64,000 nt of DNA. Source: Methylocella sp. GTDB lineage: Bacteria; Pseudomonadota; Alphaproteobacteria; Rhizobiales; Beijerinckiaceae. The notes under the pieces are model-generated. The model made no database searches. It was given only the letters and a program-made list of their open reading frames with translations, and was not told where the DNA came from. Below are positions 6,497-16,063 of this stretch, piece after piece. The DNA lies in assembly GCA_037200525.1 (NCBI GenBank), contig JBBCGG010000001.1, forward strand, positions 4,890,501 through 4,954,500, given 5' to 3'. The number at the start of each line of letters is the position of its first letter. Within the stretch, counting starts at the first letter, position 1. The position numbers were made by a program, and so were the translations under genes.

Positions 6497-7741
6497 CTAG
6501 GCAAACAGGCGTTCGACCTTAACCAGAGATTCGACCAATTTATCGACTTCCTCGAATGTATTATATAGCGCAAAAGACGCACGGCACGTTGATGAAACGC
6601 CAAAACGGGACAGCAGCGGCTGGGCGCAATGGGTGCCGGCGCGGACTGCGACCCCGGAGCGGTCAAGAATCGTCGCGACATCATGCGCGTGAGCGTTCTT
6701 CATCTCGAAGGCGATGATCGCCCCTTTGTCTTTGGCGCGGCCGAAAATGCGCAGGGAATTCATCTGCGACAAACGCTCATGCGCGTAATTGCTTAACGCC
6801 GTTTCATGCGCGTGGATGCGGCTTCGGCCGATCTTCCGCATATAGTCAAGCGCTGCGCCAAGTCCAATCGCCTGCACAATCGGCGGCGTGCCGGCCTCGA
6901 AGCGGTGGGGCGGATCATTATAGGTGATGCGATCGCGCGTGACCTCTTTGATCATCTCGCCGCCGCCGAGGAAAGGCGGGAGCTGCTCCAGCCATTTCGC
7001 CTTGCCGTAAAGCGCGCCGATGCCCGTCGGGCCATAAAGCTTATGTCCGGTCACCGCATAGAAATCGACATCAAGGTCGCGCACGTCGACGTCAAGATGC
7101 ACTGCGCCTTGCGCGCCATCGACAAGAACCGGAATGCCGCGCCCATGCGCTATTCTGACGATCTCCTTGATCGGGGTCACCGTGCCAAGCACGTTCGACA
7201 TCTGGGTGATGGCGACGATCTTGGTTTTTTCCGTCAGGGATTTTTCAAATTCCTCAAGCGAAAACTCGCCTTCGTCATCGACGTCGACCCATTTTAGAAC
7301 GGCGCCTTTACGCTCGCGAAGAAAGTGCCAGGGAACGACGTTGGCGTGATGCTCCATGATCGAAAGCACGATTTCATCGCCTTCCTTGATGAAGGCCTGT
7401 CCGAACGAGGCCGCGACCAAATTGATCGCCTCCGTGGCGGATTTTGTGAAAACGATCTCGTTCGCCGATTCAGCGTTGAGGAATGTGCGCACGCTCTCCC
7501 TTGCGACCTCGAACGCGTCGGTCGCGGCATTGGCCAGAAAATGCAACCCGCGATGAACATTGGCGTATTCATGATAGGTCGCGTGAACCATGCGATCGAC
7601 GACTTCCGTCGGCTTCTGCGCCGAAGCGGCGTTGTCGAGATAGACCAGGGGCTTGCCGTAGACTTCCATCGCAAGGATTGGGAAGTCTTCGCGGATGCGG
7701 GCGACGTCGTAAGGCGTTTCCGCATTGATATGCTTGTTCAT
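6497..7741 (-). CDS. sufS: cysteine desulfurase SufS
   Basis: A PLP-dependent class V aminotransferase fold protein that removes sulfur from cysteine and passes it to the SufBCD scaffold. The PLP lysine is K234 in TGHKLYGPTGIG. The catalytic cysteine is C372 in RAGTHCAQP, the short-loop group II (SufS/CsdA) pattern. The ATG at 7741 (MNKHINAETPYD) has GGGGAG upstream and gives 414 residues, normal for SufS. A GTG at 7777 would overlap sufD and is less likely. No SufE is seen nearby. It is the second desulfurase of the operon. Confidence 0.93.
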   Translation of the reverse strand: MNKHINAETPYDVARIREDFPILAMEVYGKPLVYLDNAASAQKPTEVVDRMVHATYHEYANVHRGLHFLANAATDAFEVARESVRTFLNAESANEIVFTKSATEAINLVAASFGQAFIKEGDEIVLSIMEHHANVVPWHFLRERKGAVLKWVDVDDEGEFSLEEFEKSLTEKTKIVAITQMSNVLGTVTPIKEIVRIAHGRGIPVLVDGAQGAVHLDVDVRDLDVDFYAVTGHKLYGPTGIGALYGKAKWLEQLPPFLGGGEMIKEVTRDRITYNDPPHRFEAGTPPIVQAIGLGAALDYMRKIGRSRIHAHETALSNYAHERLSQMNSLRIFGRAKDKGAIIAFEMKNAHAHDVATILDRSGVAVRAGTHCAQPLLSRFGVSSTCRASFALYNTFEEVDKLVESLVKVERLFA

Positions 7742-7769
7742 GCCCTGCTCCCCACGCCGATTTGCGACA

Positions 7770-9101
7770 TCACGCACTGCCCCGCGCAGTAAGCCACTTG
7801 CTCACCTCGGCGCGAAAAACTTTGATCGATCCTTCATGGCCAATCTCGTCGACGAGTTCGGCCGCGAAAGCCTCCAGAAGCAGCGCCTCAGCTTCCGCGA
7901 AGGGCAGGCCTCTCGTTTGCAAGTAAAACAATTGATCGTCGTTGAGGCCGCCGCATGTTGCGCCGTGGCCGCAGGCGACGTCGTCTGCGAAGATTTCGAG
8001 CTCCGGCTTGTTGTTCATCGCCGCATTGTCAGACAGCAGCAAGGCGTTGCTGAGCATCCGTCCATCGGTCTTTTGCGCGAGCCGCGCGACATGGATCTTG
8101 CCCTGGAATACGCCGGTGGCTTCCTCGTCGAGAATATATTTGAAATTTTCGCGTCCGACGCAGCCAGGCGCCATGTGTTCGACCAGCAAAGTCGTATCGG
8201 CATGTTCGCGGCCGCGAAGCAGCGATACGCCGCGGAGCGCGCCAACCGAATCGGCGCCCTCGAAGCGCATGAAAATCTGCCGGCGAACGAGGCCCCCGCC
8301 GGTGATGAGCGCAAAACTGTCAAACTTTACGCGGGCGCCGACATGGGCGATGAGGCTTTCAATGCGCAGGCTGCCGGGGATCATGTCGGTCAGCATTGCG
8401 GTATGGCTGAAGGTCGCGTCATCGCCAACCGAGACGATCAGGCAGCCATTGGTCTGGCCGGTGCGGCTCCCCTGGCCGTGACTCTCTTCGGCGATGCGTA
8501 CTGTCGCGCCGGCGCCGACGAGAACCGCCGAGCGGGAGAACCGCGCCGATGGCGTGTTTGCAGCCGTCGCATAGACGATATGGATCGGGTCAGCGACAAG
8601 AGTTCCCGGCTGAACCTCGATCACAACGCCGTCCTGCATCAGGGCGGCGTTCAAGGAAACGATGGTATCCTTGCCGCCAAGATCCTGCGAGGCGAGCAGA
8701 GCGATCAGATCGGCGCGCCCCTCGCCCAGCACCGAAGCGAGCGAGCGGACTTTCACGCCGTCCGGCAATGCGTCCGACAATTCCGGGACGAATGCGCCAT
8801 CGACAAGCACCAAGCGTCGGCGCGGCGCGGCGGCGGCGAATTCCGTGCGAAGAGCCGCGATCGCCGCCGCGCTCGGCGGCGCAGCGATTGGCAGCGCGTC
8901 GCGCATCAGAGCGCGCAGATCGGTGTAGTGCCAGGCCTCGATGCGTCGATGCGGAAGGCCAGCCTCAAAAAACGCGCCAAATGCGGCTTCGCGGAATTCA
9001 GCCACGGCGGCCATGCCCGGCAGGTTCGCTTTGGCGGCGCCGAAGGCCTCGGCCAAAGCGATCTCCGTGGGTGTCCGCGAGGGAGTGATTTGAGCGCTCA
9101 T
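7770..9101 (-). CDS. sufD: Fe-S cluster scaffold protein SufD
   Basis: A 443-residue SufD of the SUF scaffold complex SufBC2D. The N-terminal third is helical (RRIEAWHYTDLRALM) and the core is the SufBD beta-helix. The C-terminal half has the family features DDVACGHGATCGGLNDDQLFYLQTRG, then a helical end (EALLLEAFAAELVDEI). It lies 10 bases downstream of sufC and its stop is 28 bases before the preferred sufS start, so the genes form one transcript. Length and motifs agree with alphaproteobacterial SufD. Confidence 0.93.
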   Translation of the reverse strand: MSAQITPSRTPTEIALAEAFGAAKANLPGMAAVAEFREAAFGAFFEAGLPHRRIEAWHYTDLRALMRDALPIAAPPSAAAIAALRTEFAAAAPRRRLVLVDGAFVPELSDALPDGVKVRSLASVLGEGRADLIALLASQDLGGKDTIVSLNAALMQDGVVIEVQPGTLVADPIHIVYATAANTPSARFSRSAVLVGAGATVRIAEESHGQGSRTGQTNGCLIVSVGDDATFSHTAMLTDMIPGSLRIESLIAHVGARVKFDSFALITGGGLVRRQIFMRFEGADSVGALRGVSLLRGREHADTTLLVEHMAPGCVGRENFKYILDEEATGVFQGKIHVARLAQKTDGRMLSNALLLSDNAAMNNKPELEIFADDVACGHGATCGGLNDDQLFYLQTRGLPFAEAEALLLEAFAAELVDEIGHEGSIKVFRAEVSKWLTARGSA

Positions 9102-9111
9102 ATCAATAGCC

Positions 9112-9867
9112 TCAGGCTACGGCTGGTTCGACGACATAGTCGCGATAGCCGCTCTCTTCGAGTTCGATCGCCAGTTCCTTGCCGCCGCTTTTGACGATTC
9201 TGCCCTGCGCCATCACGTGGACGCTATCGGGCACGATGTAATTTAAGAGCCGCTGATAATGGGTGATGATAAGGAAGCTCCGCTGTGACGAACGCAGCGC
9301 ATTGACGCCTTCGGCGACTATCCTGATGGCGTCAATGTCGAGCCCGGAGTCGGTCTCATCGAGAATGGCGAAGGACGGCTCCAGCAGCGCCATTTGTAGA
9401 ATATCCATGCGCTTCTTCTCGCCGCCGGAAAATCCGACATTGAGGGCGCGGCGAAGCATGTCCTGCTTGATGTCGAGCTTCTCGGAGGCTTGCTTGACCC
9501 GCCGCATAAAATCGGGGGTCGAAAGCTCCGCTTCGCCGCGCTGCTTGCGCTGCGCGTTCAACGCCGCCTTGAGAAAAGTCATGGTCGCGACGCCAGGAAT
9601 TTCCAGCGGATATTGGAATGCGAGAAAGACACCTTGCGCGGCCCGCTCATCCGGCTCGAGCTCGAGAAGATTGACGCCGTTAAGAAGGACCTCGCCCGAA
9701 TCGACGGTGTAGTCCTTGCGGCCCGCGATCACGTAAGAGAGCGTCGACTTGCCGGTGCCGTTCGGCCCCATGATCGCGGCGACTTCGCCGTCTTGCACAG
9801 TGAGGTTCAAATCGACGAGGATTTTCCGTCTATCAATCGAAACATTCAAATTCTTGACTTCAAGCAT
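9112..9867 (-). CDS. sufC: SUF system ATPase SufC
   Basis: A 251-residue ABC-type ATPase that powers SufBCD scaffold rearrangement. Walker A is GPNGTGKS at residues 34-41. The signature is FSGGEKKR, and Walker B continues into the SufC-specific ILDETDSGLDID. A Q-loop (FQYPLEIPG) and the H-loop (IITHYQRLL) are present. The ATG at 9867 (MLEVKNLNVS) has GAGGAA upstream. A longer frame to 9951 would add a non-homologous N-terminus. It lies between sufB and sufD. Confidence 0.95.
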   Translation of the reverse strand: MLEVKNLNVSIDRRKILVDLNLTVQDGEVAAIMGPNGTGKSTLSYVIAGRKDYTVDSGEVLLNGVNLLELEPDERAAQGVFLAFQYPLEIPGVATMTFLKAALNAQRKQRGEAELSTPDFMRRVKQASEKLDIKQDMLRRALNVGFSGGEKKRMDILQMALLEPSFAILDETDSGLDIDAIRIVAEGVNALRSSQRSFLIITHYQRLLNYIVPDSVHVMAQGRIVKSGGKELAIELEESGYRDYVVEPAVA

Positions 9868-10005
9868 GGTGGCATTCCTCGTCGTACCACAGCGCGCCCG
9901 CCAGCCGCTGGGATCTGCGCAAGTCGTTTGCATATGGCGCAGAGTTGGCATTTTCGAAGGGCTCCGCCTTGAAGAGGAGGCCTTTCCTGTTTCGATCGCC
10001 TGGCG

Positions 10006-11481
10006 TCAGCCGACGCTTCCCTCAAGCGAGATCGCGATCAACTTCTGCGCCTCGACCGCGAACTCCATCGGCAGCTGCTGCAGAACATCGCGAACGAAGC
10101 CATTGACGATCAGGGCTGTCGCTTCTTCGGCCGAAAGCCCGCGCTGCATGCAATAGAACAGCTGGTCCTCGGATATTTTCGAAGTCGTCGCTTCATGTTC
10201 GAATTGCGTGCTCGGATTCTTCGATTCGATGTAGGGCACCGTATGCGCGCCGCAGGAATTGCCGATCAAAAGCGAATCGCAATTGGTGAAATTGCGCGCG
10301 CCGGTCGCCTTGCGATGCGCCGAGATTTGGCCGCGATAGGTGTTCTCGGACGCGCCCGCCGCAATGCCCTTCGAGATGACCCGGCTTGTGGTGTTCTTGC
10401 CGAGATGGATCATTTTCGTGCCGGAATCGACCTGCTGCCGTCCATTCGAAATCGCGATCGAATAGAATTCGCCACGCGAATTATCGCCGCGCAGAATGCA
10501 GGAGGGATATTTCCAGGTGATCGCGGATCCGGTTTCGACCTGAGTCCACGAGATCTTGGAATTATCGCCGCGGCAATCGCCGCGCTTCGTGACGAAATTA
10601 TAGATGCCGCCGGTGCCTTCGGAATCGCCCGGGTACCAGTTCTGTATGGTCGAATATTTGATTTCCGCGTCATCGTGCGCAATCAGTTCGACGACCGCGG
10701 CGTGCAGCTGATTTTCGTCGCGCTTTGGCGCCGTGCACCCCTCGAGATAGGACACATAGGAGCCCTTGTCGGCAATGATCAAGGTCCGCTCGAATTGTCC
10801 GGTGTCCTGCTCGTTGATGCGGAAATATGTCGACAATTCCATCGGACAATGGACGCCCGGCGGAACGTAGACGAAAGAGCCGTCCGAAAAGACGGCGCTG
10901 TTCAACGTCGCATAATAATTGTCAGTCGTCGGCACGACCGAGCCGAGGTATTTCTTGACGAGTTCTGGATGAGTGTGAACCGCCTCGGAGATCGGGCAGA
11001 ATATGACGCCGGCCTTGCTCAGCTCTTTCTTAAAGGTGGTGACGACCGAAACCGAGTCGAACACCGCATCAACCGCTATTCGCGGCTCAGGGTTCACGAC
11101 TCCGGCAAGGATCGCCTGCTCCTGCAGCGGGATGCCGAGCTTGGCGTAAATCTTTAGAAGCTCGGGATCGACCTCATCCAGCGATTTTGGACCCGCAGCC
11201 GTCTTTGGCGCGGAATAATAGTAAAGGTCCTGGTAATTGATCTTGGGAAAATCGACCCGCGCCCAATTGGGCTCGCTCATGGTCAGCCATCGGCGATAGG
11301 CCGCAAGCCGCCATTCCGTAAGCCATTCCGGTTCGTTCTTTTTCGCTGAAATGAACCGAACAATGTCTTCATTCAGGCCTCTCGGCGCTTTATCGGACTC
11401 AATGTCGGAGAAAAAACCGTACTTATATTCGCTAACGTCGATCGACTTAACGCGATCGACGGTTTCCTGGACCGCTGCCAT
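10006..11481 (-). CDS. sufB: Fe-S cluster scaffold protein SufB
   Basis: A 491-residue SufB, the main scaffold on which Fe-S clusters are built. Family marks include the N-terminal [44 protein letters not shown], the conserved cysteine in [10 protein letters not shown], and the end [21 protein letters not shown]. The ATG at 11481 has GAGGAG upstream. It heads sufBCDS-sufT, with 76 bases separating it from the upstream iscS-like gene. That gap could hold an internal promoter, with TATA-containing sequence around 11533-11547. No iscR/rirA-type regulator gene is visible. Confidence 0.95.
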   Translation of the reverse strand: MAAVQETVDRVKSIDVSEYKYGFFSDIESDKAPRGLNEDIVRFISAKKNEPEWLTEWRLAAYRRWLTMSEPNWARVDFPKINYQDLYYYSAPKTAAGPKSLDEVDPELLKIYAKLGIPLQEQAILAGVVNPEPRIAVDAVFDSVSVVTTFKKELSKAGVIFCPISEAVHTHPELVKKYLGSVVPTTDNYYATLNSAVFSDGSFVYVPPGVHCPMELSTYFRINEQDTGQFERTLIIADKGSYVSYLEGCTAPKRDENQLHAAVVELIAHDDAEIKYSTIQNWYPGDSEGTGGIYNFVTKRGDCRGDNSKISWTQVETGSAITWKYPSCILRGDNSRGEFYSIAISNGRQQVDSGTKMIHLGKNTTSRVISKGIAAGASENTYRGQISAHRKATGARNFTNCDSLLIGNSCGAHTVPYIESKNPSTQFEHEATTSKISEDQLFYCMQRGLSAEEATALIVNGFVRDVLQQLPMEFAVEAQKLIAISLEGSVG

Positions 11482-11557
11482 ACCATTCTCCTCACCCTGC
11501 CGGTTTCAAGGACCGCTGGCTCAGACTTCTACTATAGACCGGTATAACCCGATCGCA

Positions 11558-12772
11558 TCACGCAGCGAAATGCTCCGCCGCTTTAATTTCCGCCCTCAAG
11601 GGCTTCGCCTTGATGGTCCGCACCGCCTTCTCGAGGGCTCGGCGGAACAAGACGCAATCCTCCTCGCTAGAATTCCAACCAAGGCTGACGCGGATCGCGC
11701 CGGCAGCCAATTCAGGCGCCACGCCCATCGCCTCCAGAACATGGGAGCGCTTTACTTTTCCGGACGAACACGCCGAACCCGAAGATACTGCCACGCCTTC
11801 TATATCCAAAAACATAAGCAAAATCTGCGCTTCGACGCCGGGAATCGCGAAACAGGAGGTATTGGGCAACCGCTCCGCTCCAGCGCCGAAAAATGCCGCG
11901 CCCGGAGCAAGGCACCCGATATCTCTTTCCATCTGATCCCGCAAAGCCGCCAAGGCCGCCGTCTCCCGCTCCGCCCTTTCTTGAGCGGCTCCGATCGCGG
12001 CGCGCATCCCCGCGATTGCAGCAACGTTCTCGGTTCCAGCCCGAAGACCCCGCTCCTGGCCGCCGCCGCGCACCAGAACGTCCGTTATGTGGGAAGTCGG
12101 AGAGGCAAAACACAGTCCCCCAACGCCTTGCGGCCCGCCGAACTTATGCGCCGACACGACAATCGCGTCAGCCCCCCAAAGATTGATGTCGCAATTGATC
12201 TTGCCTGCCGCCTGCACTCCATCGCAGACCAGAAATCCGCCTGCGGCGCGGACAAGCTGCGCCGCCGCCGCGACAGGCTGAATGACGCCAGTCTCATTAT
12301 TGGCCGCCTGGAGAGCCAGCATGATGCGTCGTCCGCTCTGGCGGTCGAGCGCGGACTGAAGAGCGCCAAGATCCAAGACGCCCTGCTGCGTTAGCGGGAT
12401 GATCTCGACCTCGGCGGCCGGAAACCGATGTCCTGCAAGAACGGCGGCATGTTCGCCGGCGCCGACCAATAGCCGATCGAACGGTCCAGTTTTAGCTCCG
12501 CCCGGCTCCAGATGCGGCGTTAGCGCCAGATTGAGCGCTTCAGTCCCCCCTGACGTAAACACTATATTTTTGGGCGATGCGTGGACAAAAGCCGCGAGTT
12601 CGGCGCGGGCGGTCTCGATTATCGCACGGGCTGCGCGCCCTTCCGCATGAACGGAGGAAGCGTTGCCGGGCTTGTCCAAAGCGGCCAGCATCGCCTCGCG
12701 CGCAGCCGGATGCAAAGGCGTCGTCGCATTATGATCGAGGTAGGCGCGCGGCGGCGACACGGCAAAATCCAC
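11558..12772 (-). CDS. IscS/NifS-like cysteine desulfurase
   Basis: A class V aminotransferase fold desulfurase of 404 residues. The PLP lysine is K210 in SAHKFGGPQG. The catalytic cysteine is C335 in SSGSACSSGKVKRSHVLEAMG, on the longer flexible loop typical of group I (IscS/NifS) enzymes. It therefore differs in type from SufS, encoded later in the same gene run. An IscS-like gene before sufB is common in Rhizobiales. Whether it feeds the SUF scaffold, tRNA thiolation or both cannot be read from sequence. No other isc genes (iscU, hscA, fdx) are in the window. Confidence 0.88.
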   Translation of the reverse strand: MDFAVSPPRAYLDHNATTPLHPAAREAMLAALDKPGNASSVHAEGRAARAIIETARAELAAFVHASPKNIVFTSGGTEALNLALTPHLEPGGAKTGPFDRLLVGAGEHAAVLAGHRFPAAEVEIIPLTQQGVLDLGALQSALDRQSGRRIMLALQAANNETGVIQPVAAAAQLVRAAGGFLVCDGVQAAGKINCDINLWGADAIVVSAHKFGGPQGVGGLCFASPTSHITDVLVRGGGQERGLRAGTENVAAIAGMRAAIGAAQERAERETAALAALRDQMERDIGCLAPGAAFFGAGAERLPNTSCFAIPGVEAQILLMFLDIEGVAVSSGSACSSGKVKRSHVLEAMGVAPELAAGAIRVSLGWNSSEEDCVLFRRALEKAVRTIKAKPLRAEIKAAEHFAA

Positions 12773-13177
12773 AAGGCGTTCAAAAGGGCAAACTGGCCTA
12801 TAAGCCTTAAAGTGCTTGCAATCCTTCGGGGCGAACGTGCTAAGAAGGCATCAAGCCTATGTTTTGACGCCCAATCGGTCCGTCAAGGGCTACGTCGCTC
12901 CGATCGGACCATGGGGAGGTCTTCCTCCCTGATCTGATTGCGGCGAACCGGACCTCGATATTCGAAGGGGCTTAATCGCATTTAGTCGCCGCCCGCTTTG
13001 CAAGTCAAGCGCGCGGGTATTGCGGAATTGCCAGCAGTCATGGCGGATAATCGCCTAATCCTTCGCAGGCGTCGCCTGCTGCCGAGGGTGAGCGGTTAGG
13101 TTTCCAAACGGTCTCATGGATCAGTCTGCTGAACTCCGCCGCAGCGACTTTTTCGTAAATCTATTGATGGAGCAAAG
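12773..13177. other. 405-base divergent intergenic region
   Basis: This gap lies between the divergent iscS-like and hydrolase genes and should contain promoters for both. A 15-base hairpin GCAGGCG-T-CGCCTGC is at 13065-13079. No convincing sigma-70 pair, gene or RNA could be identified. Confidence 0.4.
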
Positions 13178-13867
13178 ATGCCCGAGGTTATGTTCAACGG
13201 TCCAGCTGGTCGCATCGAAGGCCGTTTTCACCCCTCGACCGCGCGTGGCGCGCCGATCGCGATTATTTTGCACCCGCACCCGCAATTCGGCGGAACGATG
13301 AATAATCAGATCGTCTACAATCTGTACTACACATTCGCCGAGCGCGGCTTTGCGGTATTGCGGTTCAACTTTCGCGGCGTGGGGCGCAGCCAGGGCGGCT
13401 TCGATCATGGCCAAGGCGAATTGTCCGATGCGGCCGCCGCGCTGGATTGGGCGCAGGCGATCAACCCGGAGGCGCGCGCCTGCTGGATCGCCGGCATTTC
13501 CTTTGGCGCCTGGATCGGCATGCAGCTGTTGATGCGCCGACCCGAGATCGAGGGCTTCATCTCGATCGCGCCGCCAGCCAACAGGTTCGATTTCTCATTC
13601 CTTGCCCCCTGCCCTTCCTCCGGCCTCTTCGTGCATGGCGACCAGGATCGCGTCGCGCCTTTGAAGGAGGTCACCGGCCTCATCGAGAAGCTGAAGACGC
13701 AGAAGGGCATTTTGATCGAGCACGCCGTGATACCCGGCGCCAATCATTTCTTCGAAAATCGCGTCGAGCCGCTGATTGAGGAAGTCGGGATTTATCTCGA
13801 CCGCCGCCTCGGCAATCCGCCGCGCCTGCCAACGCCGACCCGCAGCGAGTCTGCGGAGCGGCGCTAG
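13178..13867 (+). CDS. alpha/beta hydrolase
   Basis: A 229-residue alpha/beta-hydrolase fold protein. The strand-turn region is AIILHPHPQFGGTMNNQIVY. The nucleophile elbow is GIS108FGAWIG, the acid is likely D157 in HGDQDRVAP, and the histidine is H190 in GANHFF. The pattern HPHP.FGGTM.N is typical of a bacterial group of uncharacterised hydrolases that commonly neighbour Fe-S assembly genes in Alphaproteobacteria. The substrate is unknown; an esterase or peptidase-type activity is possible. GGAG precedes the ATG. Confidence 0.85.
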   Translation: MPEVMFNGPAGRIEGRFHPSTARGAPIAIILHPHPQFGGTMNNQIVYNLYYTFAERGFAVLRFNFRGVGRSQGGFDHGQGELSDAAAALDWAQAINPEARACWIAGISFGAWIGMQLLMRRPEIEGFISIAPPANRFDFSFLAPCPSSGLFVHGDQDRVAPLKEVTGLIEKLKTQKGILIEHAVIPGANHFFENRVEPLIEEVGIYLDRRLGNPPRLPTPTRSESAERR

Positions 13868-13875
13868 GGCAAAGC

Positions 13876-14445
13876 TTACTCGCTGCCCTCCGGGACCGGG
13901 ACGTCGAACGTATTCAACGTCACCGATACCAGGCAATAGAGGCCGACGAGATAGGATAATTCGGCCGCCCCATGTTGGCCGAACTCCTTGACCGCGGCCT
14001 GATAGGTCAGCGCCGGCAAGACGCCGCCATTGACCAGCGCGCTGGCGACGTCATAGCCGATCGCCTCCTCGCGCGTCAGATCGACCGGACGCTGCCCGGC
14101 TACAATGGTGGCGAGCTTTTCATCCGAGAGTCCGCGTTGTTCGCCGACGAGGACGTGCGCGTAAAGCTCATAGGCCGAGTGGAAATGCGATCCCGTCACG
14201 AGGATCGCCACTTCGCGCACCGCCTTTGGCAGCGACGGTTTGGTGGCCAACGCCTTGACGAGATCCCAGCTCGCCTTGCCGAAGCCGGGCTCATGCAGCC
14301 AGGGGTTCCAGGGGCCGATCAGGGCGCCATCCTCGCGGATCGCGATGAAGCCCTTAAAACTCGTTTCTATGCCTGCGCGCATATCATCATAAAGAGCGCG
14401 CTGCTCAGCGGTGAGGTCGGCGGGAGGGATTATCGGAAGGCGCAT
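13876..14445 (-). CDS. carboxymuconolactone decarboxylase-like protein
   Basis: An all-helical protein of 189 residues from the ATG at 14445, which has AAGGAA upstream. It matches the carboxymuconolactone decarboxylase/AhpD-like superfamily: KALATKPSLPKAVREVAILVTGSHFHSAYELYAHVLVGEQRGLSDEKLATIVAG. The CxxC pair of true AhpD peroxidases is absent (the site reads SAYELYAH), so a thiol peroxidase role is unlikely. The reaction is unknown. It is convergent with the hydrolase gene, with an 8-base gap, and 62 bases upstream of anmK. Confidence 0.8.
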   Translation of the reverse strand: MRLPIIPPADLTAEQRALYDDMRAGIETSFKGFIAIREDGALIGPWNPWLHEPGFGKASWDLVKALATKPSLPKAVREVAILVTGSHFHSAYELYAHVLVGEQRGLSDEKLATIVAGQRPVDLTREEAIGYDVASALVNGGVLPALTYQAAVKEFGQHGAAELSYLVGLYCLVSVTLNTFDVPVPEGSE

Positions 14446-14507
14446 GCGATTTCCTTCATCATACGAGCGGGAAATTTCTCCCGGTCTCATGATGCGCGCC
14501 GATCATA

Positions 14508-15635
14508 TCAATTGAATGGCGATTGCCTCGAGCCTGGCCGCGCGATCACCCCGCCCGCCAGCGGCGCATCGACGCCGGTTGTCAGCGGAAAAGTGATAGG
14601 CATGTTCTTCAGCCGCCTGACCGCGAGATAGGCGAAAGCCTGAGCCTCCATGGCCTCGATCGACCAGCCGAAGGCATCGGCGGCGGCGACGCGGCAGGGC
14701 AGGCGGCCCGACAATTCGCGCATCAAAACGGGGTTATGCGCGCCGCCGCCGCAGATGATGGCGACAGTCGGCCGGCTTGGCATATGCGTCAGGGCGCTGG
14801 CGACGCCCGCCGCCGTGAAAGCCGCCAGCGTCGCGGCGGCGTCTTCGGTCGAAAGCTTGGCCACAGGATCAATCGAAAAATCGTTGCGATCGAGCGATTT
14901 TGGCGGCGGCAAAGCGAAGAAAGGATGCGACAGCAGCTCGCGCAGGGAGGCCTCGTCGACCTTGCCTTTCGCCGCCGCCGCGCCGTCGCGATCAATCGCG
15001 ACGCCGGCGCGGGAGAGCATCAAATCGTCGATGAGCGCATTGCCGGGGCCAGCGTCGCAGGCGATAGGCGCTCGCCCCGGCGCGATGAAGCTCACATTGG
15101 CGACGCCGCCGATATTGATGACCGCGACAGGCTCCGTGAAGCCAGCCGCCGCGACGAGGGCGCCGTGATAGACCGGAACAAGAGGCGCGCCCTGCCCCCC
15201 CTGGAGAACGTCGGCGGCCCGCAGGTCATAAACCACCTCAAGATCAAGCTCTTCGGCCAACGCCGGGCCATCGCCGATCTGGACGGTCAGGCGTCGCTCC
15301 GGCCGATGCAGCACGGTCTGGCCATGAAAGCCGACGACATCGATGCTTTCGCGATTGACGCCGCGCATTTCCAGAAATTGCCGCACGGCGTCGAAGTGGC
15401 GTTTTGTGACCATGGCTTCGGCTTGCGCCAGAGCGCCCGGCCGCGCGCGGCGATCATCAAGAGGAATGGCGGCGGCGATCGCGGCGCGAAGCAAGATGCG
15501 ATCCTCGTCCTGATAAGGGAAGAACCCGGCCCCGCGAAAGGAGATCGCGGCCTCTCCGTCAGTCTCAATCAAGGCGACGTCGACGCCATCCATCGAGGTG
15601 CCGCTCATCAGGCCGATTGCAGTGAAAGAGGTCAT
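14508..15635 (-). CDS. anmK: anhydro-N-acetylmuramic acid kinase
   Basis: A 375-residue sugar kinase of the ASKHA fold that phosphorylates 1,6-anhydro-MurNAc during cell-wall recycling. The ATP-binding motif GLMSGTSMDGVDVAL is at the N-terminus. VVGFHGQTVLHRP, NIGGVANVSF, CDAGPGNALIDD and CGGGAHNPVLM follow in the expected order. The ATG at 15635 has GGGGAAAG upstream; the longer frame to 15773 would add a non-homologous N-terminus. In Rhizobiales anmK is often divergent from tyrS. Here a toxin-antitoxin pair lies between them. Confidence 0.93.
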   Translation of the reverse strand: MTSFTAIGLMSGTSMDGVDVALIETDGEAAISFRGAGFFPYQDEDRILLRAAIAAAIPLDDRRARPGALAQAEAMVTKRHFDAVRQFLEMRGVNRESIDVVGFHGQTVLHRPERRLTVQIGDGPALAEELDLEVVYDLRAADVLQGGQGAPLVPVYHGALVAAAGFTEPVAVINIGGVANVSFIAPGRAPIACDAGPGNALIDDLMLSRAGVAIDRDGAAAAKGKVDEASLRELLSHPFFALPPPKSLDRNDFSIDPVAKLSTEDAAATLAAFTAAGVASALTHMPSRPTVAIICGGGAHNPVLMRELSGRLPCRVAAADAFGWSIEAMEAQAFAYLAVRRLKNMPITFPLTTGVDAPLAGGVIARPGSRQSPFN

Positions 15636-15823
15636 GGCGTCTTTCCCCGGTGTTTTTGCCGCGTTTCCTGACGAAGTCCCAACTCCCATCCTGAGTAGCA
15701 GGTAGAGTCCGCGTCTCAAAGGATGGGCCCACCCCCGACGCGTAAAATCCTTGCAGACATCAGGCCGGTTCATATAGAATACAGTTGAACCAAAAGCACC
15801 GTTACGACGTGAGCGCGCCTCCC

Positions 15824-16063
15824 ATGCCGGCCCCTTTCACCGTACGCCTTGACGAGTCGATGCTGAACGCCCTCGATCAGCTCGCGGAGAAAACCGATCG
15901 TTCCCGCAACTGGCTCGTTACCCGCGCAATCGAGGATTTTGTTGCGCTCAACGCGTGGCAACTCGGAAAGATCGAAGCCGGGATCGCCGCTGCTGAACGG
16001 GCCGACTTCGCAAGCGATGAAGAGATTGCGCGCGTCAGGGAGAAATTCGCGCCAAAATCATGA
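15824..16063 (+). CDS. ribbon-helix-helix antitoxin
   Basis: A short CopG/ParD-like ribbon-helix-helix protein (79 residues from the ATG at 15824). The DNA-binding strand and helices are FTVRLDESMLNALDQLAEKTDRSRNWLVTRAIEDFV. The C-terminal part (WQLGKIEAGIAAAERADFASDEEIARVREKF) is the expected toxin-wrapping region. Its TGA overlaps the ATG of the toxin gene by four bases. It should neutralise the toxin and repress the operon. The true start may be an earlier GTG or TTG, as the ribosome binding site is weak. Confidence 0.88.
   Translation: MPAPFTVRLDESMLNALDQLAEKTDRSRNWLVTRAIEDFVALNAWQLGKIEAGIAAAERADFASDEEIARVREKFAPKS

Noticed and set aside
7725-9194. 489-codon plus-strand open frame across sufD
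   Set aside because: It is an antisense shadow of sufD caused by high GC content; its translation is Arg/Ala-rich with no domain, and the sufD product is certain.
14523-15671. 382-codon plus-strand frame opposite anmK
   Set aside because: The composition is Arg/Gly-rich and typical of GC-driven shadows; anmK motifs are on the other strand.
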